Shown here: positions 1-7,510 of the stretch, in pieces
Layout of the letters: each line of letters starts with the position of its first letter
Position numbering within the stretch: position 1 is the first letter of the stretch
NCBI RefSeq assembly: GCF_002217755.1
Contig: NZ_BCFL01000032.1
Span: 124,001-188,000 of the forward strand
Direction of reading: 5' to 3'
Length of the DNA stretch: 64,000 bases
Source of the DNA: Streptomyces hyaluromycini
Lineage (GTDB): Bacteria > Actinomycetota > Actinomycetes > Streptomycetales > Streptomycetaceae
Notes under the pieces: model-generated
Told to the model about the DNA's origin: nothing
The model's input: the letters and a program-made list of their open reading frames with translations, nothing else
Database searches by the model: none
Translations under genes and position numbers: made by a program

Positions 1-135
1 CTCGACCTGGACCAGGGCACGCCCGTGGTCCTGTGCGACGCCCGGGACCGGGACTCCGGCAAGGAGGTGCTGATCCGGCTCGTCGAGTACGCCGGACGGA
101 TGCACACCGCCCGGCTCCTCGACTCGGTGGGCTGA
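1..135 (+). CDS. C-terminal end of CvnD-like GTP/ATP-binding protein (partial)
   Basis: The window opens inside an open frame of 44 codons ending in TGA at 133-135. The residues read ...VVLCDARDRDSGKEVLI, then LVEYAGRMHTARLLDSVG. This matches the C-terminus of the small Ras-like GTPases (CvnD) encoded in actinobacterial conservons, where a sensor kinase, a roadblock protein (CvnB), a DUF742 protein (CvnC) and the GTPase form a signalling complex at the membrane. A roadblock gene lies only 0.5 kb downstream. The assignment rests on the C-terminal signature alone, because the nucleotide-binding motifs lie outside the window. Confidence 0.7.
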   Translation, partial: LDLDQGTPVVLCDARDRDSGKEVLIRLVEYAGRMHTARLLDSVG

Positions 136-138
136 GCC

Positions 139-567
139 TCAGCCCGTGAGGTCCTTGAGCGCCACCACCTTCTCCACGGTGACCCGGACCAGCAGCTCGC
201 CGGGGACGCCGTTGCGGGCGCCGAACTCCTCCGCACGCTCCGCCCCCATGTAGCGAGCAGAGATCCGGGTGGCCGAATCACGGAGTTCGCCCAGGTCCTC
301 CGACAGCCGGGCGCGCCCGTTCAGCACCACGAAGTGGAAGGGGGGCCGGTCGTCGTCCACACAGAGGGCGACACGCCCGTCACGGGCGAGATTGCGCCCT
401 TTCACGGTGTCCTTGCCGGTGTTGAAGACCAGCTCGTCCCCGTCCAGCAGAAACCAGATGGGGGCCACATGCGGGCTGCCATCGGCGTTGACGGTGGACA
501 GTTTGCCGGTGCGGGTGCCGTGCGAGACGAACGCCCGCCATTCCTCGTCGGTCATCTTCTCTGCCAT
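139..567 (-). CDS. PPOX-class F420-dependent oxidoreductase-like protein
   Basis: A 142-residue protein with the pyridoxamine-5'-phosphate-oxidase-like split beta-barrel fold. The N-terminal half reads GKLSTVNADGSPHVAPIWFL, then a stretch ending in KGRNLARDGRVALCVDDDRPP, the usual cofactor-facing strands of the PPOX/FDOR family. Such proteins bind F420 or FMN and reduce small substrates; the substrate here cannot be read. The start at 567 is preceded by GGAGG about 8 nt upstream; an in-frame ATG at 555 is an alternative. The gene ends three bases after the preceding plus-strand gene, so the two are convergent. Confidence 0.85.
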   Translation of the reverse strand: MAEKMTDEEWRAFVSHGTRTGKLSTVNADGSPHVAPIWFLLDGDELVFNTGKDTVKGRNLARDGRVALCVDDDRPPFHFVVLNGRARLSEDLGELRDSATRISARYMGAERAEEFGARNGVPGELLVRVTVEKVVALKDLTG

Positions 568-662
568 GTCCCCATCCTCCTTGCCCGGACGCCGGTGGTG
601 GGGAAGGCTGGCGGAGAGATCCTCCAGCCAGGGGGAGACGCTACACGGGGAGACGCTACGAC

Positions 663-1076
663 ATGGCGCAGAACCAGGGACTCGGCTGGCTGCTCGACGA
701 CCTGACCGAGCGCGTGGAGCACGTACGGCACGCGCTGGTCCTGTCGAACGACGGACTGGTCACAGGAGCGAGCACAGGACTACGCAGGGAGGACGCGGAG
801 CATCTGGCGGCCGTCGCCTCCGGGCTGCACAGCCTCGCCAAGGGCTCCGGACGCCACTTCGGCGCGGGCCAGGTCCGCCAGACGATGATCGAGTACGACG
901 AGGCGGTCCTGTTCGTCACCGCGGCCGGAGCCGGCAGCTGCCTGTGCGTGCTCAGCGGCGCGGAGGCCGACATCGGCCAGATCGCCTATGAGATGACCCT
1001 GCTGGTCAACCGCGTCGGAGAACACCTCGGAGTGGACGCCCGGCAACCGGAGCGTTCCTCCGTCGTAGACCTCTGA
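663..1076 (+). CDS. Roadblock/LC7 domain protein (CvnB-like)
   Basis: 137 residues forming one roadblock/LC7 domain. It opens with GLGWLLDDLTERVEHVRHAL, then VLSNDGLVTGAS, the family signature for a longin-like dimeric regulator of small GTPases. In conservons CvnB partners CvnD. Here it stands alone: no kinase (CvnA) or DUF742 (CvnC) gene is adjacent, and a PPOX gene on the opposite strand separates it from the GTPase fragment. It may be a detached conservon subunit or a free-standing regulator. The start ATG follows a weak GGGGAG run. Confidence 0.88.
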   Translation: MAQNQGLGWLLDDLTERVEHVRHALVLSNDGLVTGASTGLRREDAEHLAAVASGLHSLAKGSGRHFGAGQVRQTMIEYDEAVLFVTAAGAGSCLCVLSGAEADIGQIAYEMTLLVNRVGEHLGVDARQPERSSVVDL

Positions 1077-1103
1077 CCTGCTGATTCATCCCCGGCGGTG
1101 GAG

Positions 1104-1112
1104 TTATCCACA
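1104..1112 (+). promoter_or_regulatory. Perfect DnaA-box sequence inside a short inverted repeat
   Basis: TTATCCACA at 1104-1112 is the consensus DnaA box. It lies in the GTGGA-GTTA-TCCAC inverted repeat (1099-1112), about 90 bp upstream of the DUF6397 start. One isolated box is not an origin. It could be a DnaA-responsive promoter element or chance. Confidence 0.35.
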
Positions 1113-1203
1113 GGCCCGCCACGAGTCTCGCCGAAACGGCTACGGTCTTTTCCACGGCGAGCGCACCGGGCGCGAGCCACCCACTCCACGGGGGAGTACG
1201 ACC

Positions 1204-2073
1204 ATGTCCGGCACCACCCTCACCCAGTCCCGCCCGCTCACCTGCCCGCCGAGCCGCGCCGCCCGAGAACTGGGCCTCAAGCGGGGCGAGTTCGATCTCG
1301 CGGTACACCTCGGACGGATCCGCACCGTACCCGACGAGGGAGGCGGCGGAGGCCGCCGCGTCCCACGGACCGAGATCGACCGGCTCCAGGGCCGGGCCGA
1401 AGCCCTCCGCGAGAGCGTGCAGGCCGTGGGGACGACCGAGGGAGCGGCCCTGATGGGGATCCCTGCGGGCAGGTTCACCCGCGTGGCGAAACTCGGCCTG
1501 GTGACTCCGGTGAAGTGGTACCCGAACCGCTACCGGGCCGTGGTCTGGCTCTACCTGGCGGAGGAGCTACGGCTGTTCGCGGCCGACGAGAAGAACACGC
1601 GGCTGCTCACCGGCCGTACGCCCGCGGAGCTGAGCGACCGGCTGAGGGCGGGCGCGGACCAGCGGGCCCGCAACTGGCGCGGACGCCACTGCGGTTTCCT
1701 GCTGAGGCAGGCGGACGGGCCGTGGGAGCGGGCCGGGGTGGTGGCCGGCTTCCTGGACGCCGGTGAGATCGACGACGTGCTCACGGACCCTTACGAACGC
1801 GCCCATGTCACGGCCTCGCGGCCGGCACCGCCCGCCCACGGCGCACCGGGCTCGCCGGCCGCGCAGCTCGCCGAGGAGCTCATGACGGCGGCCGATCCGG
1901 ACGAGATCGACTGGTTCAGGCACGACCTGGCCAGGGAAGTGGCGCAAGCCCGCACGCACCGGTTGGCGCCCCGCCCCGCCGCACCGTCCCGGCACCCCGC
2001 GCCCGGCAGGCCGAAACCCTTCCCGGGCCTGCGCGGCTGGCTGCTGCGCAGAAACCCGCGGCCCGCCCACTGA
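1204..2073 (+). CDS. DUF6397-like protein of unknown function
   Basis: 289 residues. I recall this as a Streptomyces-restricted family named DUF6397, but I cannot verify the name here. Residues 15-110 look like two successive helix-turn-helix-type units (AARELGLKRGEFDLAVHLGRI, then GTTEGAALMGIPAGRFTRVA) resembling excisionase or MerR-like folds, so DNA binding is plausible. The C-terminal 60 residues are Pro/Arg/Ala-rich and probably disordered. A GGGGGAG ribosome site lies 8 nt before the ATG. A DnaA-box-like sequence sits upstream. No operon partner: both neighbours are in other transcription units. Confidence 0.75.
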   Translation: MSGTTLTQSRPLTCPPSRAARELGLKRGEFDLAVHLGRIRTVPDEGGGGGRRVPRTEIDRLQGRAEALRESVQAVGTTEGAALMGIPAGRFTRVAKLGLVTPVKWYPNRYRAVVWLYLAEELRLFAADEKNTRLLTGRTPAELSDRLRAGADQRARNWRGRHCGFLLRQADGPWERAGVVAGFLDAGEIDDVLTDPYERAHVTASRPAPPAHGAPGSPAAQLAEELMTAADPDEIDWFRHDLAREVAQARTHRLAPRPAAPSRHPAPGRPKPFPGLRGWLLRRNPRPAH

Positions 2074-2112
2074 CCGGCGGCCCGGACTGACCGGCGGCCC
2101 CGACCGAGTCCG

Positions 2113-2979
2113 CTACAGCGCGCGGAACAGCCCCTCCTGGACGACCGACACCAGCAGCCGCCCGTCGAGGTCGTAGACCCGCCCGCGGGCCAGGCCCAGC
2201 CCGCCCGTGGCGATGGGGGACTCCTGCTCGTACAGGAACCACTCGTCCGCGCGGAACGGCCGGTGGAACCACATGGCGTGGTCGAGTGAGGCGATGTCGA
2301 AGTTCCGCTGCCCCCACAGCGGCTCGACGGGGACACGGACCGCGTCCAGGAGGGTCATGTCGCTGGCGTAGGTCAGCGCGCAGGTGTGCACCAGAGGATC
2401 GTCGCCCAGCGGGCCGACCGCGCGCATCCACACCGCGCTGCGCGGCTCGGCGCCCGCTATCTCCTCGGGGTGCCAGCGCAGCCGGTCGACGTAGCGGATG
2501 TCGAAGGGCTGGCGGCGCGCCATCCGCTCCAGCTGCTCGGGCAGCTCGCCCAGATGCTTGCGGATCTCCTCGGCGAGCGTCGGCAGCGTCTCCGGGTGCG
2601 GCACATCGCGGAAGGGCGGCAGCTGGTGCTCGAAAGCTCCCACCTCAGGCTTGTGGAAGGAGGCGGTCAGATTGAAGATCGTGCGGCCCTGCTGCACGGC
2701 GGTGACCCGGCGTGTCGTGAACGACCGCCCGTCCCGGACCCGTTCGACCTGGTACACGATCGGCACGCCCGGCCGGCCCGGGCGCAGGAAGTACGCGTGC
2801 AGCGAGTGCACCGGCCGGTCGCCCTCCGTGGTGCGGCTGGCGGCGACCAGCGCCTGGCCTGCCACCTGGCCGCCGAAGACCCGCTGGAGGGATTCCTGGG
2901 GGCTGCGGCCACGGAAGATGTTGACCTCGATCTGCTCCAGGTCGAGCAGGTCGACCAGTCTCTCGGCCGGGTTGGTCAT
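2113..2979 (-). CDS. tesB: Acyl-CoA thioesterase II
   Basis: 288 residues with the double hot-dog architecture of TesB-type thioesterases, which hydrolyse acyl-CoA to free fatty acid and CoA in the cytoplasm. The start region reads MTNPAERLVDLLDLEQIEVN, followed by FRGRSPQESLQRVFGGQVAGQ, the family hallmark; the second domain carries ASLDHAMWFHRPFRADEW. I placed the start at 2979 rather than at the in-frame ATG at 3051 because AGGAGA lies 8 nt upstream of 2979 and the longer form would overlap the next gene. It follows the helicase gene on the same strand and may be co-transcribed. Confidence 0.93.
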   Translation of the reverse strand: MTNPAERLVDLLDLEQIEVNIFRGRSPQESLQRVFGGQVAGQALVAASRTTEGDRPVHSLHAYFLRPGRPGVPIVYQVERVRDGRSFTTRRVTAVQQGRTIFNLTASFHKPEVGAFEHQLPPFRDVPHPETLPTLAEEIRKHLGELPEQLERMARRQPFDIRYVDRLRWHPEEIAGAEPRSAVWMRAVGPLGDDPLVHTCALTYASDMTLLDAVRVPVEPLWGQRNFDIASLDHAMWFHRPFRADEWFLYEQESPIATGGLGLARGRVYDLDGRLLVSVVQEGLFRAL

Positions 2980-3034
2980 GGGTTGGATTCTCCTGTGCCG
3001 GTGCCTGTACTCGAACCTGTTCCGGGGCCTGTGC

Positions 3035-5548
3035 TCAGAGCTGGCCGACATCGGTGACGCGCACGACCGCGCGGCCCTCTGCGTCGGAGGCCGTCAGGTC
3101 GATCTCCGCGCTGATGCCCCAGTCGTGGTCGTCGTTCGGGTCGTCGAAGATCTGGCGGACGCGCCACAGCGCGTTCTGCGGCTCCTCCTGGATCACGAGC
3201 AGCTTGGGGCCGCGCGCGTCGGGGCCGGTGCCCAGGTCCTCGTACTCGTCCCAGTACTTGTCCATCGCCTCGCCCCAGGCCTCGGCGTCCCAGCCGGACT
3301 CCGCGTCCATATCGCCCAGTTCGTCGACCTGGTCGAGGGCGGCGAGCTCCACGCGGCGGAACATCGCGTTGCGGACCAGGACCCGGAAGGCGCGCGCGTT
3401 GGCGGTGACGGGCTTGACCTCGTCGGCCTTCTCCTGGGCCTCCTCGGCGGTCATCTCCTCCGGGTTGGCGAGCTGCTCCCACTCGTCCAGCAGGCTGGAG
3501 TCGACCTGGCGGACCGTCTCGCCCAGCCACTCGATCAGGTCCTGCAGGTCCTCGGACTTCAGGTCGTCCGGGATGTTGTGGTCGAGGGCCTTGTAGGCGC
3601 TCGCGAGGTAGCGCAGCACGATCCCCTCGGTGCGGGCCAGCTCGTAGAGCGACACCAACTCGGTGAAGGTCAGCGCCCGTTCGTACATGTCCCGGATGAC
3701 CGACTTCGGCGACAGCGGATGGTCGCCGACCCAGGGGTGGCTCTTGCGGTAGGTGTTGTACGCATGGAAGAGCAGCTCTTCCAGGGGCTTCGGGTAGGTG
3801 ATGTCCTGGAGGCGCTCCATGCGCTCCTCGTACTCGACGCCGTCCGCCTTCATCGCGGCCACGGCCTCGCCCTTCGCCTTGTTCATCTGGGCGGCCAGGA
3901 TCTGGCGCGGGTCGTCCAGGGTGGACTCCACGACGGACACCATGTCGAGGGCGTACGAGGGCGATTCGGGGTCGAGGAGTTCGAACGCGGCGAGGGCGAA
4001 CGTGGACAGCGGCTGGTTGAGCGCGAAGTCCTGCTGGAGGTCGACCGTGAGACGGACGATGCGGCCGGTGGCGTCGGGCTCGTCGAGCTTCTCGACGATG
4101 CCGCCGTCGAGCAGCGAACGATAGATCGCGATCGCCCGGCGGATGTGCCGCAGCTGCTGCTTGCGCGGCTCGTGGTTGTCCTCCAGCAGGTGGCGCATCG
4201 CGTCGAAGGCGTTGCCCGGGCGGGCGATCACCGACAGCAGCATCGTGTGCGTCACCCGGAAACGCGAGGTCAGCGGCTCCGGCTCGGACGCGATCAGCTT
4301 CTCGAAGGTGTTCTCCGTCCAGCCGACGAAGCCCTCCGGCGCCTTCTTGCGCACCACCTTGCGCCGCTTCTTCGGGTCGTCGCCCGCCTTCGCCAGCGCC
4401 TTCTCGTTCTCGATGACGTGCTCGGGGGCCTGCGCGACCACCAGACCGGCGGTGTCGAAGCCGGCCCGGCCCGCGCGGCCGGCGATCTGGTGGAACTCCC
4501 GGGCGCGCAGGGTGCGCACCCGGTTGCCGTCGTACTTGGTGAGGGCGGTGAACAGCACCGTACGGATGGGCACGTTGACGCCCACGCCCAGGGTGTCGGT
4601 GCCGCAGATGACCTTCAGCAGACCGGCCTGCGCGAGCTTCTCCACCAGGCGCCGGTACTTGGGCAGCATGCCGGCGTGGTGCACGCCGATGCCGTGCCGG
4701 ACGTACCGGGAGAGGTTCTGGCCGAACTTGGTGGTGAAGCGGAAGTTGCCGATCAGCTCGGCGATCTGCTCCTTCTCCTCCTTCGAGCACATGTTGATGC
4801 TCATCAGCGCCTGCGCCCGCTCCACCGCCTGTGCCTGCGTGAAGTGCACGATGTACACCGGCGCCTGCCGGCTCTCCAGGAGCTCCGTGAGCGTCTCGGT
4901 CATCGGGGTCAGCTGGTACTCGTAGGAGAGCGGCACCGGGCGGGTCGCCGAGCGGACCACCGCGGTGGGGCGGCCGGTGCGGCGGGCCAGGTCCTTCTCG
5001 AAGAAGGAGACGTCGCCGAGGGTGGCCGACATGAGGATGAACTGCGCCTGGGGCAGTTCGAGGAGCGGGATCTGCCACGCCCAGCCGCGGTCGCCCTCCG
5101 CGTAGAAGTGGAACTCGTCCATGACGACCTGGCCGACGTCCGCCTGCTTGCCGTCGCGCAGCGCGATGGAGGCGAGCACCTCGGCGGTGCAGCAGATGAC
5201 GGGCGCGTCCGAGTTCACGGAGGCGTCGCCGGTGAGCATGCCGACGTTCTCGGTGCCGAAGAGCTTGCACAGCTCGAAGAACTTCTCCGACACCAGCGCC
5301 TTGATCGGGGCCGTGTAGAAGGTGACCTCGTCCCGGGCCAGCGCGGCGAAGTGCGCACCCGCGGCGATCATGCTCTTGCCCGAGCCGGTCGGCGTCGACA
5401 CGATCACGTTCGCCCCGGAGACCGCCTCGATCAGCGCCTCCTCCTGGTGGGGGTAGAGCGTGAGACCGCGCTCCTGGGCCCATGCCTCGAAGGCTTCGTA
5501 CAGGGCGTCGGGGTCGGCGGTCGGCGGCAGCTGATCGATGAGGGTCAC
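3035..5548 (-). CDS. DEAD/DEAH-box (Ski2-like) RNA helicase with DUF3516 domain
   Basis: 837 residues. The N-terminal helicase core has a Q-like segment (LTLYPHQEEALIEAV), Walker A (STPTGSGKS), a DEFH-type motif II (VVMDEFHFY) and SAT motif III (MSATLGD). The second RecA domain ends with HQIAGRAGRAGFD, typical of Ski2/Mtr4-like helicases. The remaining 400 residues correspond to DUF3516, an actinobacterial extension. The role is presumably RNA unwinding or turnover, not established. Starts are a GTG at 5548 (preferred, family N-terminus VTLIDQLPP) or an upstream ATG at 5641. It is divergent from the hydrolase gene on the plus strand. Confidence 0.92.
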   Translation of the reverse strand: MTLIDQLPPTADPDALYEAFEAWAQERGLTLYPHQEEALIEAVSGANVIVSTPTGSGKSMIAAGAHFAALARDEVTFYTAPIKALVSEKFFELCKLFGTENVGMLTGDASVNSDAPVICCTAEVLASIALRDGKQADVGQVVMDEFHFYAEGDRGWAWQIPLLELPQAQFILMSATLGDVSFFEKDLARRTGRPTAVVRSATRPVPLSYEYQLTPMTETLTELLESRQAPVYIVHFTQAQAVERAQALMSINMCSKEEKEQIAELIGNFRFTTKFGQNLSRYVRHGIGVHHAGMLPKYRRLVEKLAQAGLLKVICGTDTLGVGVNVPIRTVLFTALTKYDGNRVRTLRAREFHQIAGRAGRAGFDTAGLVVAQAPEHVIENEKALAKAGDDPKKRRKVVRKKAPEGFVGWTENTFEKLIASEPEPLTSRFRVTHTMLLSVIARPGNAFDAMRHLLEDNHEPRKQQLRHIRRAIAIYRSLLDGGIVEKLDEPDATGRIVRLTVDLQQDFALNQPLSTFALAAFELLDPESPSYALDMVSVVESTLDDPRQILAAQMNKAKGEAVAAMKADGVEYEERMERLQDITYPKPLEELLFHAYNTYRKSHPWVGDHPLSPKSVIRDMYERALTFTELVSLYELARTEGIVLRYLASAYKALDHNIPDDLKSEDLQDLIEWLGETVRQVDSSLLDEWEQLANPEEMTAEEAQEKADEVKPVTANARAFRVLVRNAMFRRVELAALDQVDELGDMDAESGWDAEAWGEAMDKYWDEYEDLGTGPDARGPKLLVIQEEPQNALWRVRQIFDDPNDDHDWGISAEIDLTASDAEGRAVVRVTDVGQL

Positions 5549-5693
5549 GCCCCCATCTTGCCTGGCCCACCCGCCGAGGGGGGAATCGGCTTCGAGCACG
5601 AAGATCACGGCCGCTACGCTGTGTCGCCGACGGAGCGTCAACGCACCCGGTCAACTGGACAGCGGGATACGAGGAATGGGGCGGGGAACGGCC

Positions 5694-6488
5694 ATGATGG
5701 GACCAGCACACTCACTGTCGGGAGCTGCCGCCTGGCTCGGCGTAGGAGCCGCGGCGGCCGCGACCGGGCATACGATGCCCTGGCCGGTGCTCCTGGTAGG
5801 GGCGCTGATCTGCGCCGGGGCCGCGCTCGCCCCGGACCTCGACCACAAGGCGGCGACCATCTCGCGGGCCTTCGGACCGCTCTCGCGCTGGGTCTGCGAG
5901 ATCGTGGACAAGCTCTCCTACGCCGTCTACAAGGCGACCCGGATGGCGGGCGACCCGCGCCGCAACGGCGGGCACCGGACGCTGACGCACACCTGGGTGT
6001 GGGCGGCGCTGATCGGCGGGAGCTGCTCGGCCGCGGCGATCCTCGGCGGCCGCTGGGCGGTGCTGGCGATCCTCTTCGCGCACATGGTGCTGGCGATCGA
6101 GGGCCTGCTGTGGCGGGCGGCGCGCGGCTCCAGCAGCGACATCCTGGTGTGGCTGCTGGCGGCGACCAGCGCCTGGATCCTGGCCGGCACCCTGGACAAG
6201 CCGGGCAACGGCTCGGACTGGCTGTTCACCCAGCCCGGCCAGGAGTACCTGTGGCTGGGGCTGCCGGTGGTGCTGGGGGCGCTGGTGCACGACATCGGGG
6301 ACGCGCTGACCGTCTCCGGCTGCCCGGTCCTGTGGCCCATCCCGATCGGCCGCAGGCGCTGGTACCCGATCGGCCCGCCGAAGGCGATGCGTTTCCGCGC
6401 CGGCAGCTGGGTCGAGCTGAAGGTGCTCATGCCGGTGTTCATGGTGCTCGGCGGCATAGGCTGCGCGGCCGCTCTGAACGTGATCTGA
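5694..6488 (+). CDS. YdjM-like membrane-bound metal-dependent hydrolase
   Basis: 264 residues. Conserved metal-site patches are LAPDLDHKAAT, NGGHRTLTHTWVW and HDIGDALTVSG, which define the YdjM (DUF457) family of predicted membrane metal-dependent hydrolases. Several hydrophobic segments (the N-terminal PWPVLLVGALICAGAAL, then AAAILGGRWAVLAILFAHMV, and the C-terminal helix) suggest an integral membrane protein. The substrate is unknown. Two near starts exist: ATG at 5676 preceded directly by AGGA, and ATG at 5694 (chosen) preceded by GGGGA. Confidence 0.85.
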   Translation: MMGPAHSLSGAAAWLGVGAAAAATGHTMPWPVLLVGALICAGAALAPDLDHKAATISRAFGPLSRWVCEIVDKLSYAVYKATRMAGDPRRNGGHRTLTHTWVWAALIGGSCSAAAILGGRWAVLAILFAHMVLAIEGLLWRAARGSSSDILVWLLAATSAWILAGTLDKPGNGSDWLFTQPGQEYLWLGLPVVLGALVHDIGDALTVSGCPVLWPIPIGRRRWYPIGPPKAMRFRAGSWVELKVLMPVFMVLGGIGCAAALNVI

Positions 6489-6529
6489 CCCGAGGCCCGG
6501 CAGGCCACCGGACCGGTGTGCCCCGAGGG

Positions 6530-6790
6530 TCAGCCCGCCTGTCCCGAGCCACTCCCGTAGCGGCGCTCGAACGCGGCGACGCGGCCCTCGGAGTCCACCG
6601 TGCGGGCCTTCCCGGTGTAGAAGGGGTGGCTCTCGGACGAGATCTCCACATCGACCACCGGGTAGGTCTGGCCGTCGTCCCACTCGATCGTCTGGTCGCT
6701 GGTGGCGGTGGACCGGGTGAGGAAGGCGTATCCGGCGGCGCGGTCGCGGAAGACCACGGCGTGGTAGTCGGGGTGCTTGTCCTGCTGCAT
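6530..6790 (-). CDS. rpmE2: 50S ribosomal protein L31 type B
   Basis: 86 residues beginning MQQDKHPDYHAVVFRDRAAG and including VEISSESHPFYTGKAR, diagnostic of L31. The CxxC zinc-binding cysteines of the zinc-containing paralogue are absent, so this is the C-minus form (RpmE2/YkgM-like) that typically replaces L31 under zinc limitation. A strong GAGGAG ribosome site lies 7 nt upstream. I see no Zur-type palindrome in the 45 bp before the start, so zinc control would have to act from the promoter of the upstream DUF5709 gene, if co-transcribed. Confidence 0.95.
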   Translation of the reverse strand: MQQDKHPDYHAVVFRDRAAGYAFLTRSTATSDQTIEWDDGQTYPVVDVEISSESHPFYTGKARTVDSEGRVAAFERRYGSGSGQAG

Positions 6791-6835
6791 GGCGGCTCCT
6801 CGAAGGACGGGGCGGGCGGGCAGGGGCGGGCGGGC

Positions 6836-7306
6836 TCAGCCGTAGGCGGTGTCCTCGTCGACGATGTGCATCGCGGCCTCCTCGGCGGAGGCCCCGGCGC
6901 CGTCGATGCCGATGTCGGTCGCGACCAGGCCGTTCTCGTCGTCCTCGTGCGCCCCCTCGTTCGGGGCCACGAGCCGGCCGGAGCGCAGGTCGCCGACCTC
7001 GTTGTCCAGGAGCTCGCCGTCGCTGCCCTGGCAGTCGCCGATGCCGTCGCCGCCGGGGGCGGCCAGATCGGGCAGTTCCTCGGAGAGCCGCTGGTCCAGG
7101 GTCTCGCCCTGGTGGCGCTCCGCCGCGGTCACCCCGGTGTGCTCCACCGCCCACGGCCGCTCGGGCGGGGACCAGCCGCGGTCCAGGGGATCGCTGACGC
7201 CGTCGGACTCCAGCGTGTCCTCCACGTCGAGCAGCCCCGTGTCCTCACGGATCTCGGATCCGTCGGGCTGGTAGACGTCGTCCCCCCATCCGTCGGCGGT
7301 GGTCAC
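6836..7306 (-). CDS. DUF5709 family acidic protein
   Basis: 156 residues, strongly acidic, with the family pattern DDVYQPDGSEIREDTGLLDVE and later WSPPERPWAVE. This is an actinobacterial family of unknown function, probably a soluble, partly disordered protein. The GTG start at 7306 has GGAGG 5-6 nt upstream and is preferred over a far-upstream ATG that has no family similarity. An 18-bp perfect palindrome lies about 70-90 bp upstream. It is 45 bp ahead of rpmE2 on the same strand. Confidence 0.85.
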   Translation of the reverse strand: MTTADGWGDDVYQPDGSEIREDTGLLDVEDTLESDGVSDPLDRGWSPPERPWAVEHTGVTAAERHQGETLDQRLSEELPDLAAPGGDGIGDCQGSDGELLDNEVGDLRSGRLVAPNEGAHEDDENGLVATDIGIDGAGASAEEAAMHIVDEDTAYG

Positions 7307-7376
7307 GGCTACCTCCAGGGGGTGAGGACGCGGTCCGCGGGGCGGGCCGCCGGCACGCTCGGCACAGGCGCACGGT

Positions 7377-7394
7377 GCGAACCGTACGGTTCGC
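7377..7394. promoter_or_regulatory. 18-bp perfect palindrome upstream of DUF5709 gene
   Basis: GCGAACCGTACGGTTCGC reads identically on both strands and lies in the leader of the minus-strand DUF5709 gene. Its length and position fit a dimeric repressor or activator site. The regulator is unknown. A hairpin role in RNA is the alternative, but with no loop a stem of 9 bp would be strained. Confidence 0.45.
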
Positions 7395-7454
7395 GCCCGG
7401 CCCCCGAACCGGTGCCGCTCTCCAGCCTTCCACCCCTGCTCGCACCTGCGCAAC

Positions 7455-7502
7455 GGCACGGGGTGCGACCTGCGGCGTACGCCCCGTGCCGCACCCCGTG
7501 CC
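7455..7502 (-). terminator. Stem-loop downstream of ABC exporter operon
   Basis: GGCACGGGGTGCG (7455-7467) pairs perfectly with CGCACCCCGTGCC (7490-7502), a 13-bp G+C-rich stem with a 22-nt loop. It starts 9 bp after the stop codon of the minus-strand ABC gene. It has no U-tract, as is common in actinobacterial terminators. Confidence 0.6.
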
Positions 7503-7510
7503 ACGGCCCG

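Noticed and set aside
2071..2104. Two 17-bp tandem repeats (TGACCGGCGGCCC...) over the DUF6397 stop codon
   Set aside because: Only two copies at a convergent gene end; no sign of function.
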